DNA of 64,000 bases. Origin: CAG-390 sp003523225 (GTDB lineage: Bacteria > Bacillota > Clostridia > Oscillospirales > CAG-272). The translations under genes were made by a program, and so were the position numbers. Positions 8,865 to 17,575 of the stretch are shown here, piece by piece. The stretch is taken from contig CABPZE010000008.1 in assembly GCA_902461815.1 (NCBI GenBank), forward strand, positions 1 to 64,000, in the 5' to 3' direction. The first letter of the stretch is position 1; every line of letters begins with the position of its first letter. Under the pieces are notes generated by a model, which had not been told where the DNA came from, searched no databases, and saw nothing but the letters and a program-made list of their open reading frames with translations.

Positions 8865-10054
8865 ATCGTTTTTCCTCCCATGACCGTTGCTATACATTTT
8901 CCGTAAACCGTCCAGCCGTCGAACGGTGTGCTTTTTCCCTTGGAAACAAACCTGCCGGAATCGATCCTGTAAGCCGTTCCGGTTTCAAAAACGGTGTAAT
9001 CCTCGCCGCAGAGCGGAATTCCGAAGCGGCGGCGCGGGTTATCGCACATCAGCTGAACCAGCTTTTCGGGCGACATAATACCCGTCCGCACAAGCTTTGT
9101 ATAAAGTACGGGGAAAGCCACCTCAAGTCCCGAAATGCCGAAAAGACTTTTTTCAAGCCCGCGGCTTTTTTCCTCCGCGCTGTGCGGTGCGTGATCGGTA
9201 GCGATCATGTCAACAGTGCCGTCGGCAATTCCCTCAAGAAGTGCTAAGCGGTCATCCTCGCCGCGCAGCGGAGGATTCATTTTGTATCTTCCGTCCTCTT
9301 CAAGATCGTTTTCGGAAAGCAGCAGGTAGTGCGGGGCAGTCTCGCAGGTCACGTCGATCCCTGCGCGCTTGGCGCGCCGGATAAGCTCCACGCTTTCCTT
9401 GGCGGAAATATGGCAGACGTGATAGGAAGCTCCGGTCTTGGCCGCAAGCGTCAGGTCGCGCTCGATCTGACGGTACTCGCTTTCCGAGCAGATGCCGCGG
9501 TGTCCGTGCGCCCGGGCATATGCGCCGTCATGGATGTATCCGCCGCGCAGCAGCGACTCGTCCTCGCAGTGCGCAACAATTATTTTTCCGCATTTTTTGG
9601 CTTCAAGCATTGCCTTTCGCATCTGCTCGCCGTTCTGCACGCCTTTTCCGTCATCCGAAAAGGCGCAGACGTGCGGGGACATCCGTCCCATCTCGGAGAG
9701 CTTTTCCCCTTTCTCTCCGACGGTGATCGCACCGTAGGGGAGAACGCGGATGACCGCGTCTCGTCGGATGATGGCTGACTCCGCCTCAAGTGATTGCGCA
9801 CTGTCAGGAACGGGATCGAGGTTAGGCATGGCGCAAAGCGCGGTATATCCGCCGTGTGCCCCCGCCATGCTGCCGGTCCGTATGGTTTCCTTATAAGAAA
9901 AGCCCGGCTCTCTTAAGTGAACGTGAACGTCACAAAGACCCGGGCAAATCATATATGAATCAGAGTAAACGGGAAACTGTCCGTTTCCCGCAGCAAACAT
10001 TTCAAGCAAAGGAGCAAATTCAGTATCGCAAAAGCGAGTGGTATCGATATTCAT
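8837..10054 (-). CDS. pyrC: Dihydroorotase
   Basis: Cyclises carbamoyl aspartate to dihydroorotate using zinc. The ATG at 10054 follows a strong GGAAGGAGG site, giving 405 residues of the class I type used by Gram-positives. Metal ligands His44 and His46 sit in DVHVHLREPG. Later conserved segments are VAHCEDESL, YHVCHISAKES and the catalytic Asp region MIATDHAPHS. It is the first gene of the pyr operon, about 218 bases downstream of the predicted transcription start. Its end overlaps carA by 28 bases. A longer upstream frame is only the leader translated and is rejected. Confidence 0.95.
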   Translation of the reverse strand: MNIDTTRFCDTEFAPLLEMFAAGNGQFPVYSDSYMICPGLCDVHVHLREPGFSYKETIRTGSMAGAHGGYTALCAMPNLDPVPDSAQSLEAESAIIRRDAVIRVLPYGAITVGEKGEKLSEMGRMSPHVCAFSDDGKGVQNGEQMRKAMLEAKKCGKIIVAHCEDESLLRGGYIHDGAYARAHGHRGICSESEYRQIERDLTLAAKTGASYHVCHISAKESVELIRRAKRAGIDVTCETAPHYLLLSENDLEEDGRYKMNPPLRGEDDRLALLEGIADGTVDMIATDHAPHSAEEKSRGLEKSLFGISGLEVAFPVLYTKLVRTGIMSPEKLVQLMCDNPRRRFGIPLCGEDYTVFETGTAYRIDSGRFVSKGKSTPFDGWTVYGKCIATVMGGKTIWQENSIQS

Positions 10055-10091
10055 GGATCGTCCTCCTTCCGGGATCGGCGTCCCGCAGATG

Positions 10092-10116
10092 AAAAAAATT
10101 CCTGTCTGCCGACAGG
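10092..10116 (-). terminator. Leader terminator (attenuator) ahead of pyrC
   Basis: On the minus strand a CCTGTC stem, GGCA loop and GACAGG stem is followed by AATTTTTTT. It ends about 38 bases before the pyrC ATG and lies wholly inside the leader. A terminator here means the operon can be attenuated. An 8-base leader segment (plus 10183-10190) is exactly complementary to the bases next to the pyrC ribosome-binding site (10068-10075), offering an alternative fold. Whether PyrR acts here is not shown: a weak resemblance to a PyrR binding loop lies at about 10220-10245. Confidence 0.7.
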
Positions 10117-10278
10117 ATTTTCTCAAAAGAACGCAAAGCGGGATCCGCCCACGAAAGGACAGAACAAATATCGCATTTTGACATCCCGGATCCTGACGGC
10201 CATCTGCCCCGACAAAATAGGTACGCCTTCTCGGACCCGCCGACCAATTTATGCAGCCAGCAAGCCCCGATTGAAAAT

Positions 10279-10307
10279 ATTATATCATACCTTGCACCGC
10301 TTGTCAA
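10279..10307 (-). promoter_or_regulatory. Sigma-A promoter of the pyr operon
   Basis: TTGACA, a 17-base spacer, then TATAAT, with an extended -10 TG one base before it. Both hexamers match consensus. Transcription should begin near 10272, giving a leader of roughly 218 nucleotides before pyrC. Confidence 0.9.
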
Positions 10308-10626
10308 GAAATAAAAGCGGAAAAGAAGATATTTGTGCGTATCTTCTGTCAGCAGATCGTCAGACGCCACACTATATGAGTGGAAAAGGGGAGAGAATGA
10401 GAAATTAAAACGGTATGCGCGACTGTATGATAAAAGATTTTTACGGAAGCTATATAAAGCCGATCTTCTCATGCGTAAGCGATATCGCGACCACCGTGGC
10501 ATTCTGGGAGTCTATGACGATACTTATCGTGGAAGTGCAGGAACACAGGAGCTGTCTTATCGCCGTCGAAAAGCGATCTCCTGGCGTAAATTCTGTAAGA
10601 CAATAGCTTCAACTTACCCAAAACAC
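10308..10626. other. Intergenic region with no convincing gene
   Basis: This lies between the pyr promoter and the terminator of the glycan cluster. A 63-codon plus-strand frame (10415-10606) exists, but it has no good ribosome-binding site, no recognisable domain and an internal run of unrelated composition. It could be gene debris. I see no RNA gene. Confidence 0.5.
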
Positions 10627-10659
10627 GCAAAAACGGCGGACAGTATCCGCCGTTTTTGC
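10627..10659. terminator. Bidirectional terminator
   Basis: GCAAAAACGGCGGA and its exact complement form a 14-bp stem around a 5-base loop, with T runs on both strands. It ends the minus-strand glycan cluster whose last gene stops at 10708. Confidence 0.85.
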
Positions 10660-10707
10660 TTTATGGTATATTCGCAGTGCAAAAGTATTACTTTTGACGA
10701 AGCAAGC

Positions 10708-11472
10708 CTACTTTTTAAGAAACCTTTTAAGACTGTCTATTTTTTCATCCCCGAACAGCTTCCTTATAAATCTGTTCGGCGCGTATCTTATGTACTCTTT
10801 TCGGGCATCCTTCCACCGTTTTTGTTTTTGTTCCTGCTGGTCTTCTGTGAGCCAAGATGCAGCAAAGTGATGAATTGAAATTGTGTTTTGGCTTTTTCTT
10901 AATATCCCATCTTCATTGTCTATAGGACACAAATAATCGGTTGGCAGAATTATAAAATTGTCAAGCATATGCAGCGAACCGTCGCATTTTAACCCCATAC
11001 TACACAAAACCTCAGTATCCAATTTAGGACAAGGTATCAGGCGCAGTGATCCGTCCTCGTCAAACGGATCCTGCGTCCGGTAATTTTCCATAAGCTGTTT
11101 TATAACAGGATTTCCCGCCTCTGCTCCGATCCCGAGACCGGAATTGACATACTCTTCCAATTCAAATCCCGCAAATCCCGAATAACCGAGCAAGCTGTCA
11201 TAGGATTTCAACACTTCCACATCCGTGTCAAGATAAATGCCGCCATAGTTAAAAATAATATCAAGCCGCGCATAGTCTGTTACAAAGCCCCATTTTTTTG
11301 CATCATATGCCGCCTTTATGTACGGTATCTTTGTGACATCGTAATTATCTTCGTTCCACTCTATGATTTCATAGTCAGGGCAATGCTTTTTCCAGCTTCT
11401 GATACACTTCTTGGCAAGCTCGGGCTTCGGGTTGCGCCCGAACCAACAATAATGAATTATTTTGGGAATCAT
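10708..11472 (-). CDS. Glycosyltransferase family 32 (capsular polysaccharide synthesis)
   Basis: Likely adds one sugar to a surface polysaccharide from a nucleotide-sugar donor on the cytoplasmic face of the membrane. The 254-residue sequence opens with MIPKIIHYCWFG and has the GT32 DxD box as YLDTDVEVL, with DTD at 82-84. It is preceded by GGIY, as is usual in Och1-like bacterial enzymes. There is no membrane segment. It is the last gene of a minus-strand cluster with an ABC exporter. The donor and acceptor cannot be told from sequence. Confidence 0.85.
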   Translation of the reverse strand: MIPKIIHYCWFGRNPKPELAKKCIRSWKKHCPDYEIIEWNEDNYDVTKIPYIKAAYDAKKWGFVTDYARLDIIFNYGGIYLDTDVEVLKSYDSLLGYSGFAGFELEEYVNSGLGIGAEAGNPVIKQLMENYRTQDPFDEDGSLRLIPCPKLDTEVLCSMGLKCDGSLHMLDNFIILPTDYLCPIDNEDGILRKSQNTISIHHFAASWLTEDQQEQKQKRWKDARKEYIRYAPNRFIRKLFGDEKIDSLKRFLKK

Positions 11473-11487
11473 TTTTCATATGCCTTC

Positions 11488-12765
11488 TTACTCAATTGTT
11501 TGCAATAATATATCCGGAAATTGTATATGCCCCCACATGTTTTCGTTCCAGCTTATTTTATTGTTATCCTCTATTTCAAATATAAATGCTGGCCAAATTG
11601 CATCATAGTCTTCATATGTACCATACTCGTTCATTCCGTAAATAACAAATAAGCACTTATACTTTCCCCTGGTCAACATATTTGTCTGAAATGCCATATC
11701 AAATATTCGATCCTGACCCTTTTCAAAATCACCCAATAATGGACATTGAGATGTTCCTATAGGGGTGTCATCAATATATCTCAACTCAAATCGGAAGTGC
11801 ATATTTCTAACTATAGTATTTGCATGAATTTTAAGCTTAAAACGTACACTTTCACCACTGTGAAATAATGTATCGTCTTTTCCGATCAAATTAAAACGCG
11901 TCATTTTTGCTAAAACTGTCGTGGAAAGATGCGGCATTCGCATTTGCGACAAATCTCGCTCGGTCATATCAAGATAGTTTGGACGATCCATGTAGACCCC
12001 AATCGCCTGTTCCACATCCCCGTCGAAAACAACTTTTCCGTGATCCAGAACAATGCACCGTGTGCAAAGCTGGCGGATAGTGTTCATATTATGCGAGACA
12101 TACAGAACAGTTCTGCCCTCGTTTTTGGACACATCGTCCATCTTACCGAGGCACTTCTGCTGAAACTTCATATCCCCCACAGCAAGCACCTCGTCCATGA
12201 CCAGAATATCCGAATCCAGATGTGCCGCCACGGCAAAGGCAAGCTTGACATACATTCCGCTTGAATACCGTTTCACCGGGGTATCTATGAACTGCTCCAT
12301 CTCGGCAAAGCGGACAATATCGTCGAATTTTCTGCTTATTTCCGCCTTCGTCATACCCAGTATCGCGCCGTTCATATAGACGTTCTCGCGGCCGGTCAGC
12401 TCCGGATGAAAGCCTGTCCCCACCTCAAGCATACTGGCAATGCGTCCATTGTAGGAAATTGTCCCTTTGGTCGGTGCGGTCACGCGGGAGAGCAGCTTCA
12501 GAAGTGTTGATTTACCCGCGCCGTTATGCCCGATAATTCCGACTCTCTCGCCCTTCTTAACAGAAAAGCTCACGTCATCCAGCGCCAGAAAGCGCTGGTT
12601 TTTTGTATGTGCGGTCTGCCCTATCTGCAGATTTGGATCCTCTTTGCCGCGTATGCGCGCCGCAAGGCTCTGCAGATCTCCCTTTAGAGTTCCGCCGCCG
12701 ATGGCTCCCAGCCGGTATTCCTTTGTTACATGATCAAATTCAATTATATTTTCCCGCATGATCAT
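11488..12765 (-). CDS. wzt: Polysaccharide ABC transporter ATPase with Wzt-type C-terminal domain
   Basis: Energises export of a finished glycan through the adjacent Wzm-type permease. Residues 1 to about 260 are the ATPase: Walker A GHNGAGKST (79-87), signature YSSGM (167-171) and Walker B ILVMDEVLAVGD (from 187). About 150 further residues (275-425) form a beta-rich C-terminal domain. In Wzt proteins of O-antigen systems that domain binds the modified glycan end, and YIDDTPIGTS and similar strands fit it. The start lies just after the permease stop. Teichoic-acid exporters (TagH) share the ATPase part, but the long C-terminal domain favours the Wzt type. Confidence 0.88.
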   Translation of the reverse strand: MIMRENIIEFDHVTKEYRLGAIGGGTLKGDLQSLAARIRGKEDPNLQIGQTAHTKNQRFLALDDVSFSVKKGERVGIIGHNGAGKSTLLKLLSRVTAPTKGTISYNGRIASMLEVGTGFHPELTGRENVYMNGAILGMTKAEISRKFDDIVRFAEMEQFIDTPVKRYSSGMYVKLAFAVAAHLDSDILVMDEVLAVGDMKFQQKCLGKMDDVSKNEGRTVLYVSHNMNTIRQLCTRCIVLDHGKVVFDGDVEQAIGVYMDRPNYLDMTERDLSQMRMPHLSTTVLAKMTRFNLIGKDDTLFHSGESVRFKLKIHANTIVRNMHFRFELRYIDDTPIGTSQCPLLGDFEKGQDRIFDMAFQTNMLTRGKYKCLFVIYGMNEYGTYEDYDAIWPAFIFEIEDNNKISWNENMWGHIQFPDILLQTIE

Positions 12766-12768
12766 TCC

Positions 12769-13608
12769 TCACACCGTATCCATAAACGTCTTTTCTACCC
12801 GGTTGAACAGCAGTATGCCCACAAACAGCACCGCAATTGTAATCAACCAGCTTATTCCGTATGCGGCAAAGTGAGGTTCGCCCACTCCTAAAAACGCATA
12901 GCGGAACAGCGTGATCACCGGGGTTACCGGGTTTAGCATATAAACGCCCAAAAACCGCTCCGGGATCATCGAAAGGTCATATGCCACCGGTGTTGCATAC
13001 ATCCAAAGCTGTACACCGAAACCCACCACCATAGCCAGATCGCGGTATTTGGTCGTTAGTGCGGAAATAATGATGCCAACGCCGAGGCTCAGCAGTGCAA
13101 GGTGCAGCAAAATCACCGGAGTAAGCAGCACCCACCAGTTTGGATGTACATTTGCACCTGTTATCAAATAATAGAAAAGAAAGATCAGAAAGAAACAAAA
13201 CTGTACCGCAAAAGAGATCAGCTGTGACAGCACAGTGGAAACGGGCATTACAAGGCGCGGAAAATATACCTTGCCCAGAATAGCCGAATTGGCAGTGAAT
13301 GTATGCGAGGTTGCCGTAAGGCATGATGAAAAATATCCCCACGCAATAGAGCCGCACATATAAAAAGCAAATGTCGGCACGCCAGACGGTGCAAGTCCCG
13401 CAATGTTGCCGAACACCACGGTAAGGACCACGGTGGTAAGCAGGGGCTGGATGACTGCCCACGCCGGTCCGAGGATAGTCTGCTTGTATTGCGAGACAAA
13501 CGTGCGGCGCACAAACAGCATAATAAGATCCCGGTAACGGAAAAGCTCTTTAAGATTAAGGTCAAACCACGCCCGCTTGGGCTTGATGATGGTTTTGTAT
13601 TCTTGCAT
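12769..13608 (-). CDS. wzm: Polysaccharide ABC transporter permease (Wzm type)
   Basis: Membrane half of the ABC-2 exporter paired with the Wzt-type ATPase next to it. The 279 residues have the family's start: an amphipathic N-terminus ending in LFRYRDLIMLFVRRTFVSQYKQTILGPAWAVIQPL. About six hydrophobic segments follow. The conserved MYATPVAYDLSMIPE stretch near residue 210 and LNPVTPVITLFRYAFLG are typical. It lies 6 bases after the preceding glycosyltransferase and directly before the ATPase, so all three are one transcript. Confidence 0.9.
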   Translation of the reverse strand: MQEYKTIIKPKRAWFDLNLKELFRYRDLIMLFVRRTFVSQYKQTILGPAWAVIQPLLTTVVLTVVFGNIAGLAPSGVPTFAFYMCGSIAWGYFSSCLTATSHTFTANSAILGKVYFPRLVMPVSTVLSQLISFAVQFCFFLIFLFYYLITGANVHPNWWVLLTPVILLHLALLSLGVGIIISALTTKYRDLAMVVGFGVQLWMYATPVAYDLSMIPERFLGVYMLNPVTPVITLFRYAFLGVGEPHFAAYGISWLITIAVLFVGILLFNRVEKTFMDTV

Positions 13609-13614
13609 GGTGTA

Positions 13615-14787
13615 TCAACTCTCAATAAAATCGTATAGTTTTTGCAGTTCCCCGGAGTTATCGCAGACCTCATGGCTCAGATTTTCTACAAACTTCGCCT
13701 GCAGCTCCGGGTGGTCAAGCAGGGTGCGGATACCCTCAAACAGCGCCTCCGGGGTCATTGCGTCGACAATCAAGCCGTTCTCACCGCTGACAAATTGCTC
13801 CCGCATACCCGGTGCGTCGGTGGTCACAATGGGCTTATGCAGAATTTTTGCCTCCATTGTGGTGGTGCAGTAGCCCTCAGAGAACGAGGGCTGCACATAA
13901 ATATCGCAGTTTTTGATATAAGGATAGGGATTCATCTGCGTGCCCAGCAGGATCACGTGTTCAGCCACGTCGTATTTCTGGATTTCCGATTCAACAGTTT
14001 CACGCAAAGCTCCATCACCAACAAGATACCAATAAACGTCGTATCCCGCGTCAAGGAGGAGACGGGTGGTTTGGGGAATCATTTGTTGCCCCTTTTCGGG
14101 TGACAAACGTCCGACCGTTACAATTGCCGTGTTTGTCAGGGAAACATCTATGGGTGCTTTGCTTTTTTCCAATATTTCATCTACAGGAATCAGATTATAA
14201 AACACTGCTGTTTTTTTCTTCGCTTTGGGGAAGTCATGCGAAAATTCCGTCCTTGTTGATTCGGAGACACAAGCAATAAGATCAAATTTACAATATTCTT
14301 TGTCGAAAAACACATTCAATGATTGTGGACGAACATTTCTTCCGTGTACCCAAAGCACTTTTTTCAAACCGCGAAAACGATAAAGTGCATTCGCAACCAC
14401 GGCAGGGGACAGTACTTGATATGCTATTACACAGTCATAACAATGGTCGGAACATTGAGGCAAACTTTTGACTGAATAAAATGCATTCAAATCGTATTCT
14501 GAAAGATGTATCCGACTAAAAATTCTGTAAAAAGCCCCTCGGAAAAAAGAAATCAATTTTCCTTGCTTAAGTTGTTTAAGAAGAGTATCACGAGTATTTT
14601 TACATTCCCAATACTCAATTTTGACACGTGTATCTATCTGATTATGCAACGGACCACTATCATTTTTTAACCACAAGGTGACATTGTACCTACTATAATC
14701 AAACGCCTTCAGTAACTCTATCAGCGCTTTTTCAACACCACCCACTGCCATAGTGTCCATTACAAATGCAATACTTTTTTTCTCCAT
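13615..14787 (-). CDS. Glycosyltransferase family 4
   Basis: A GT-B retaining glycosyltransferase of the cluster. The N-terminal fold begins KKSIAFVMDTMAVGGVEKALIELL, the acceptor-side glycine loop. The donor-binding C-terminal half shows TVGRLSPEKGQQ and the E-x7-E region FSEGYCTTTMEAKILHKPIVTTDAPGM. I place the start at the ATG at 14787; an ATG five codons upstream is equally possible, because neither has a strong ribosome-binding site. The N-terminal third is AT-rich compared with its neighbours. The sugar is unknown. Confidence 0.82.
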   Translation of the reverse strand: MEKKSIAFVMDTMAVGGVEKALIELLKAFDYSRYNVTLWLKNDSGPLHNQIDTRVKIEYWECKNTRDTLLKQLKQGKLISFFRGAFYRIFSRIHLSEYDLNAFYSVKSLPQCSDHCYDCVIAYQVLSPAVVANALYRFRGLKKVLWVHGRNVRPQSLNVFFDKEYCKFDLIACVSESTRTEFSHDFPKAKKKTAVFYNLIPVDEILEKSKAPIDVSLTNTAIVTVGRLSPEKGQQMIPQTTRLLLDAGYDVYWYLVGDGALRETVESEIQKYDVAEHVILLGTQMNPYPYIKNCDIYVQPSFSEGYCTTTMEAKILHKPIVTTDAPGMREQFVSGENGLIVDAMTPEALFEGIRTLLDHPELQAKFVENLSHEVCDNSGELQKLYDFIES

Positions 14788-14906
14788 ATCTTTTTCCGCC
14801 ATTTTAAGAAATATCGGCTGTTTGCTGCGTCTGCACATACACTGCATTACACTTTAGCTCTCTTAGACCAACGGATTTTATTAATAAATCCACATTTAAT
14901 TCCAGT

Positions 14907-16025
14907 TCATGAATGTATCTGTCCGGCATCGCCACGCAGCCACAGAATTGTCTTTGACTGAATTCTATCGCAAACCTTGTTAATTACCCCGGTGATACCG
15001 CATTTACGGAACAGCAATTGACGCAGCCACTCTACGGCGCAGCACACAGTAAATATTGCTATCGTGCCGGCGATCACGACCGGAATCAGCAATGGCGAAT
15101 CCGCAAACCTTGTCGGTTCAATGAATCCCCACAGCAAGGGGCGCACAAAACGGTTGTCATGAATCAGATAAACGCCAAACGCCAACGGGCTCAATACGCC
15201 TATCACCTTGGAAAAAACCTTATTTTGAATATCAACTGCTCTGAAAAACTGGAACAAGCTGAAGCTGGCAAGCACAAGCGGAATTGAATTATTGGAATAA
15301 AACAGACTTGTCAGCGCGACCCGACCAAAAATATACGGTGTTATGTAGTACGCCGCGATCCGTTCGCCCGCAACTACGGCAATGCATATCAAATAACAGA
15401 ACAGCGGTTTCTTCCATCCGAAGCTGTCCTTTTTAATATATAGTCTGACATATGCGGCTACTATATACAGTACGCAAAACCAAAGAAAGCTGTATCCCCC
15501 GTTTACTCCTCCAAAGTCACTTATGTAAATAATATTATGCAGAACGGAGAAGATCCCAAGCAAAGTGCAACAGCACAGCAGATGTGTCTTACGGTTCATG
15601 GCACGGATGGCACAGTTCAAAAACGGGAAAACAACATATAACAATAAATACGCCGTTACGAACCAGTACTGCTTCATAGTCACGGTCATAGCACTATTGA
15701 TAAGCTCTTTCAGCGAAAAGCTGCCGGTTGCGACAGAAACAATGATGCAGCAGACAACGGAATAAACAAACACCTGAAGCCATATATTTGCCAGCTTTTT
15801 AAGCTTGAACTGTGATGTACACAAATAGTAGCCGCTTATGATAACAAAACAGTTAACGGCAACAAAACAAACGGCGAGCAGCAGATTTCCCGCCGCCCAG
15901 TTCAGGGAAGGCGTTAATGCATCGTTCAATCCCCCATGGCTGAAGAAATGAAGGCACACGACCATTAACATGCTTATAATTCTCAGACAATCAATATTTG
16001 ACTCACGCTTGTTTTCTGCCATCAC
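14907..16025 (-). CDS. Membrane acyltransferase 3 family (glycan O-acetyltransferase)
   Basis: An integral-membrane O-acyltransferase that probably acetylates the exported polysaccharide. The 372 residues carry about ten hydrophobic segments. The signature of the family is near the N-terminus: NIDCLRIISMLMVVCLHFFSH, where His26 matches the essential histidine. FVAVNCFVIISGYYLC follows, and a late SPLAFGVYLIHDNRFV segment matches the family's second conserved region. It overlaps the upstream glycosyltransferase by 23 bases. The transferred group is inferred from the family. Confidence 0.85.
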   Translation of the reverse strand: MMAENKRESNIDCLRIISMLMVVCLHFFSHGGLNDALTPSLNWAAGNLLLAVCFVAVNCFVIISGYYLCTSQFKLKKLANIWLQVFVYSVVCCIIVSVATGSFSLKELINSAMTVTMKQYWFVTAYLLLYVVFPFLNCAIRAMNRKTHLLCCCTLLGIFSVLHNIIYISDFGGVNGGYSFLWFCVLYIVAAYVRLYIKKDSFGWKKPLFCYLICIAVVAGERIAAYYITPYIFGRVALTSLFYSNNSIPLVLASFSLFQFFRAVDIQNKVFSKVIGVLSPLAFGVYLIHDNRFVRPLLWGFIEPTRFADSPLLIPVVIAGTIAIFTVCCAVEWLRQLLFRKCGITGVINKVCDRIQSKTILWLRGDAGQIHS

Positions 16026-17178
16026 ACATCTCCATAAACTCCCGGTATTTTTCCGTGTTGTTGCAAATGCGTTCCATACCTTCAGTCGAGCGCAGGCTTT
16101 CCCGCAGCTCCGGGTGAAGCAGCAGCTGCTTCAGTCCTTCATATATTGCCGTCTCATTATTCTCCACGATCCAGCCGGTCTCCCCATGGGTCAGCTGCTC
16201 CCGGATGCCGGACACGTCGGTCGCCAGCACCGGGCAGCCGAGCAGCTTTGCCTCGACAGTCACCGTGGGGAACCCCTCCCAGCCGGAGGGCAGGACAAAC
16301 AGATCGCAGTTTTTCATGTATTTATATGGGTTATCGGTCACGCCGTCAAGAAACACCCTTCCGCCGAGCCCAAGCTCGCCGATCCTTGCCTCTATCTCCT
16401 CAAGCTGATACCCATCTCCCAGCACGTGCCACTGAAAATCGATCCCCTCGCGCTCAAGCATTGCCAGCACATCAAGAAAGCGCAGATATTTTTTTGGTTC
16501 CGTCATCCTGCCGACCGACAAAAGGACCGTTCCTCCGGCGGGATATGAAAACGGCACCGCGGCAGCCTCTTTGATAGCTCCGGCATCGAAAAAATTATAC
16601 AGCACACGGATCTTTTCCGAAAGCTGAGGATACCGCGCGGCAAAGCTGTGTCCCGCCGCTTCGGACACACATATCAGGTTATCCATGCGCAAGATATGCG
16701 GTATCAGCCTGTCCGTATCCTTCGGGTCATCCAGATTTGCAACGTCGGTGTGATACCACTGAATGTATTTTTCCGCCTTTATGTGTTTCAAAAGAAAATC
16801 CGGCGGCTCGGTTTCAAGATAATTTACCGCCACATCAAAGTGCTCGTCAGCATACCGCTTTGCCGCCAGCTTTTCCGCAAAGCGGCGGTATCCCACCAGC
16901 TTGCTGAACGCAAGCTTACAGCATTTGCGCAGCTTTTTCGCAAATGCCTTCTCCGCTTTGATGTCCGAAAGGGATGCGTAATATTTTTCGGTATATTCCC
17001 TGCTGCATATGGCGTCAAAGTGAACGCGGCTGTCAAACTGAGGCTTAAGAAAACCCTTTTCATAAATTTCAAGCACCGTCACATCATGCCCGCGGGAGAC
17101 CAGCTCGTCGGCAAAGTTCACCAGAACCTTTTCCGCTCCGCCATAGATAAGCTGTGGGATCTGAATCAGAAATCTCAT
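16003..17178 (-). CDS. Glycosyltransferase family 4, first gene of the Wzm/Wzt cluster
   Basis: A GT-B glycosyltransferase, 391 residues from the ATG at 17178, which has AAAGGAAAG upstream. MRFLIQIPQLIYGGAEKVLVNFADEL is the usual start. LLSVGRMTEPKKYLRFLDVLAML and WEGFPTVTVEAKLLGCPVLATDVSGI give the donor-binding motifs. A longer frame reaches 17316 but runs into the promoter, so it is rejected. It is related in design to the enzyme at 13615-14787 but not a close copy. It heads the operon. Confidence 0.87.
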   Translation of the reverse strand: MRFLIQIPQLIYGGAEKVLVNFADELVSRGHDVTVLEIYEKGFLKPQFDSRVHFDAICSREYTEKYYASLSDIKAEKAFAKKLRKCCKLAFSKLVGYRRFAEKLAAKRYADEHFDVAVNYLETEPPDFLLKHIKAEKYIQWYHTDVANLDDPKDTDRLIPHILRMDNLICVSEAAGHSFAARYPQLSEKIRVLYNFFDAGAIKEAAAVPFSYPAGGTVLLSVGRMTEPKKYLRFLDVLAMLEREGIDFQWHVLGDGYQLEEIEARIGELGLGGRVFLDGVTDNPYKYMKNCDLFVLPSGWEGFPTVTVEAKLLGCPVLATDVSGIREQLTHGETGWIVENNETAIYEGLKQLLLHPELRESLRSTEGMERICNNTEKYREFMEMCDGRKQA

Positions 17179-17259
17179 CGTGACTTTCCTTTTCGGGTTA
17201 TGCCCGCGCCGGTCAAACCGGGAGCTTTTCGTGTAAGGCAACCCAGAAACCTTCAAATT

Positions 17260-17288
17260 ATTATAACACCTTTTACGCCGGAAAGCAA
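17260..17288 (-). promoter_or_regulatory. Promoter of the Wzm/Wzt glycan cluster
   Basis: TTGCTT, a 17-base spacer and TATAAT on the minus strand, about 80 bases upstream of the first glycosyltransferase start. The -10 box is perfect; the -35 box deviates at two positions. Confidence 0.75.
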
Positions 17289-17412
17289 TACATACGCCTG
17301 ACAAAAATGCGATCAATGCGCACGAAAAGCAAAAACGATCACAGTAGAAGAATACCTCTGCCGTGTCAAGTCGTGATTTTACCCGACAGCATTATAAAAG
17401 ACCTGACCGAAC

Positions 17413-17445
17413 CGGGGCTGACGCGCTTTTGGCGCGTCAGCCCCG
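17413..17445. terminator. Long hairpin downstream of gltD
   Basis: CGGGGCTGACGCGC and its exact complement form a 14-bp stem with a TTTTG loop. No U-tract follows on either strand. Its position, about 130 bases past the gltD stop, suggests an end-of-transcript element, either for RNA stability or Rho-type termination. Confidence 0.55.
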
Positions 17446-17575
17446 AACATCTGTACAAACAGCTTATCAAAGTTTTACTTCCGGCGCGGCAAGCCGGGCT
17501 GGCGCCGGGTCCGGATCATGACCCGAGTCATACCGGTCTGTCGCGCCGTATATTATGGGCGGGCAGAGACCTTCC

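Noticed and set aside
10020..10502. 160-codon minus-strand frame over the pyr promoter
   Set aside because: It spans a consensus promoter, a terminator and the pyrC start in another frame and has no protein-like composition.
10333..10878. 181-codon plus-strand frame
   Set aside because: It crosses a strong terminator and the antisense of the GT32 gene; no ribosome-binding site.
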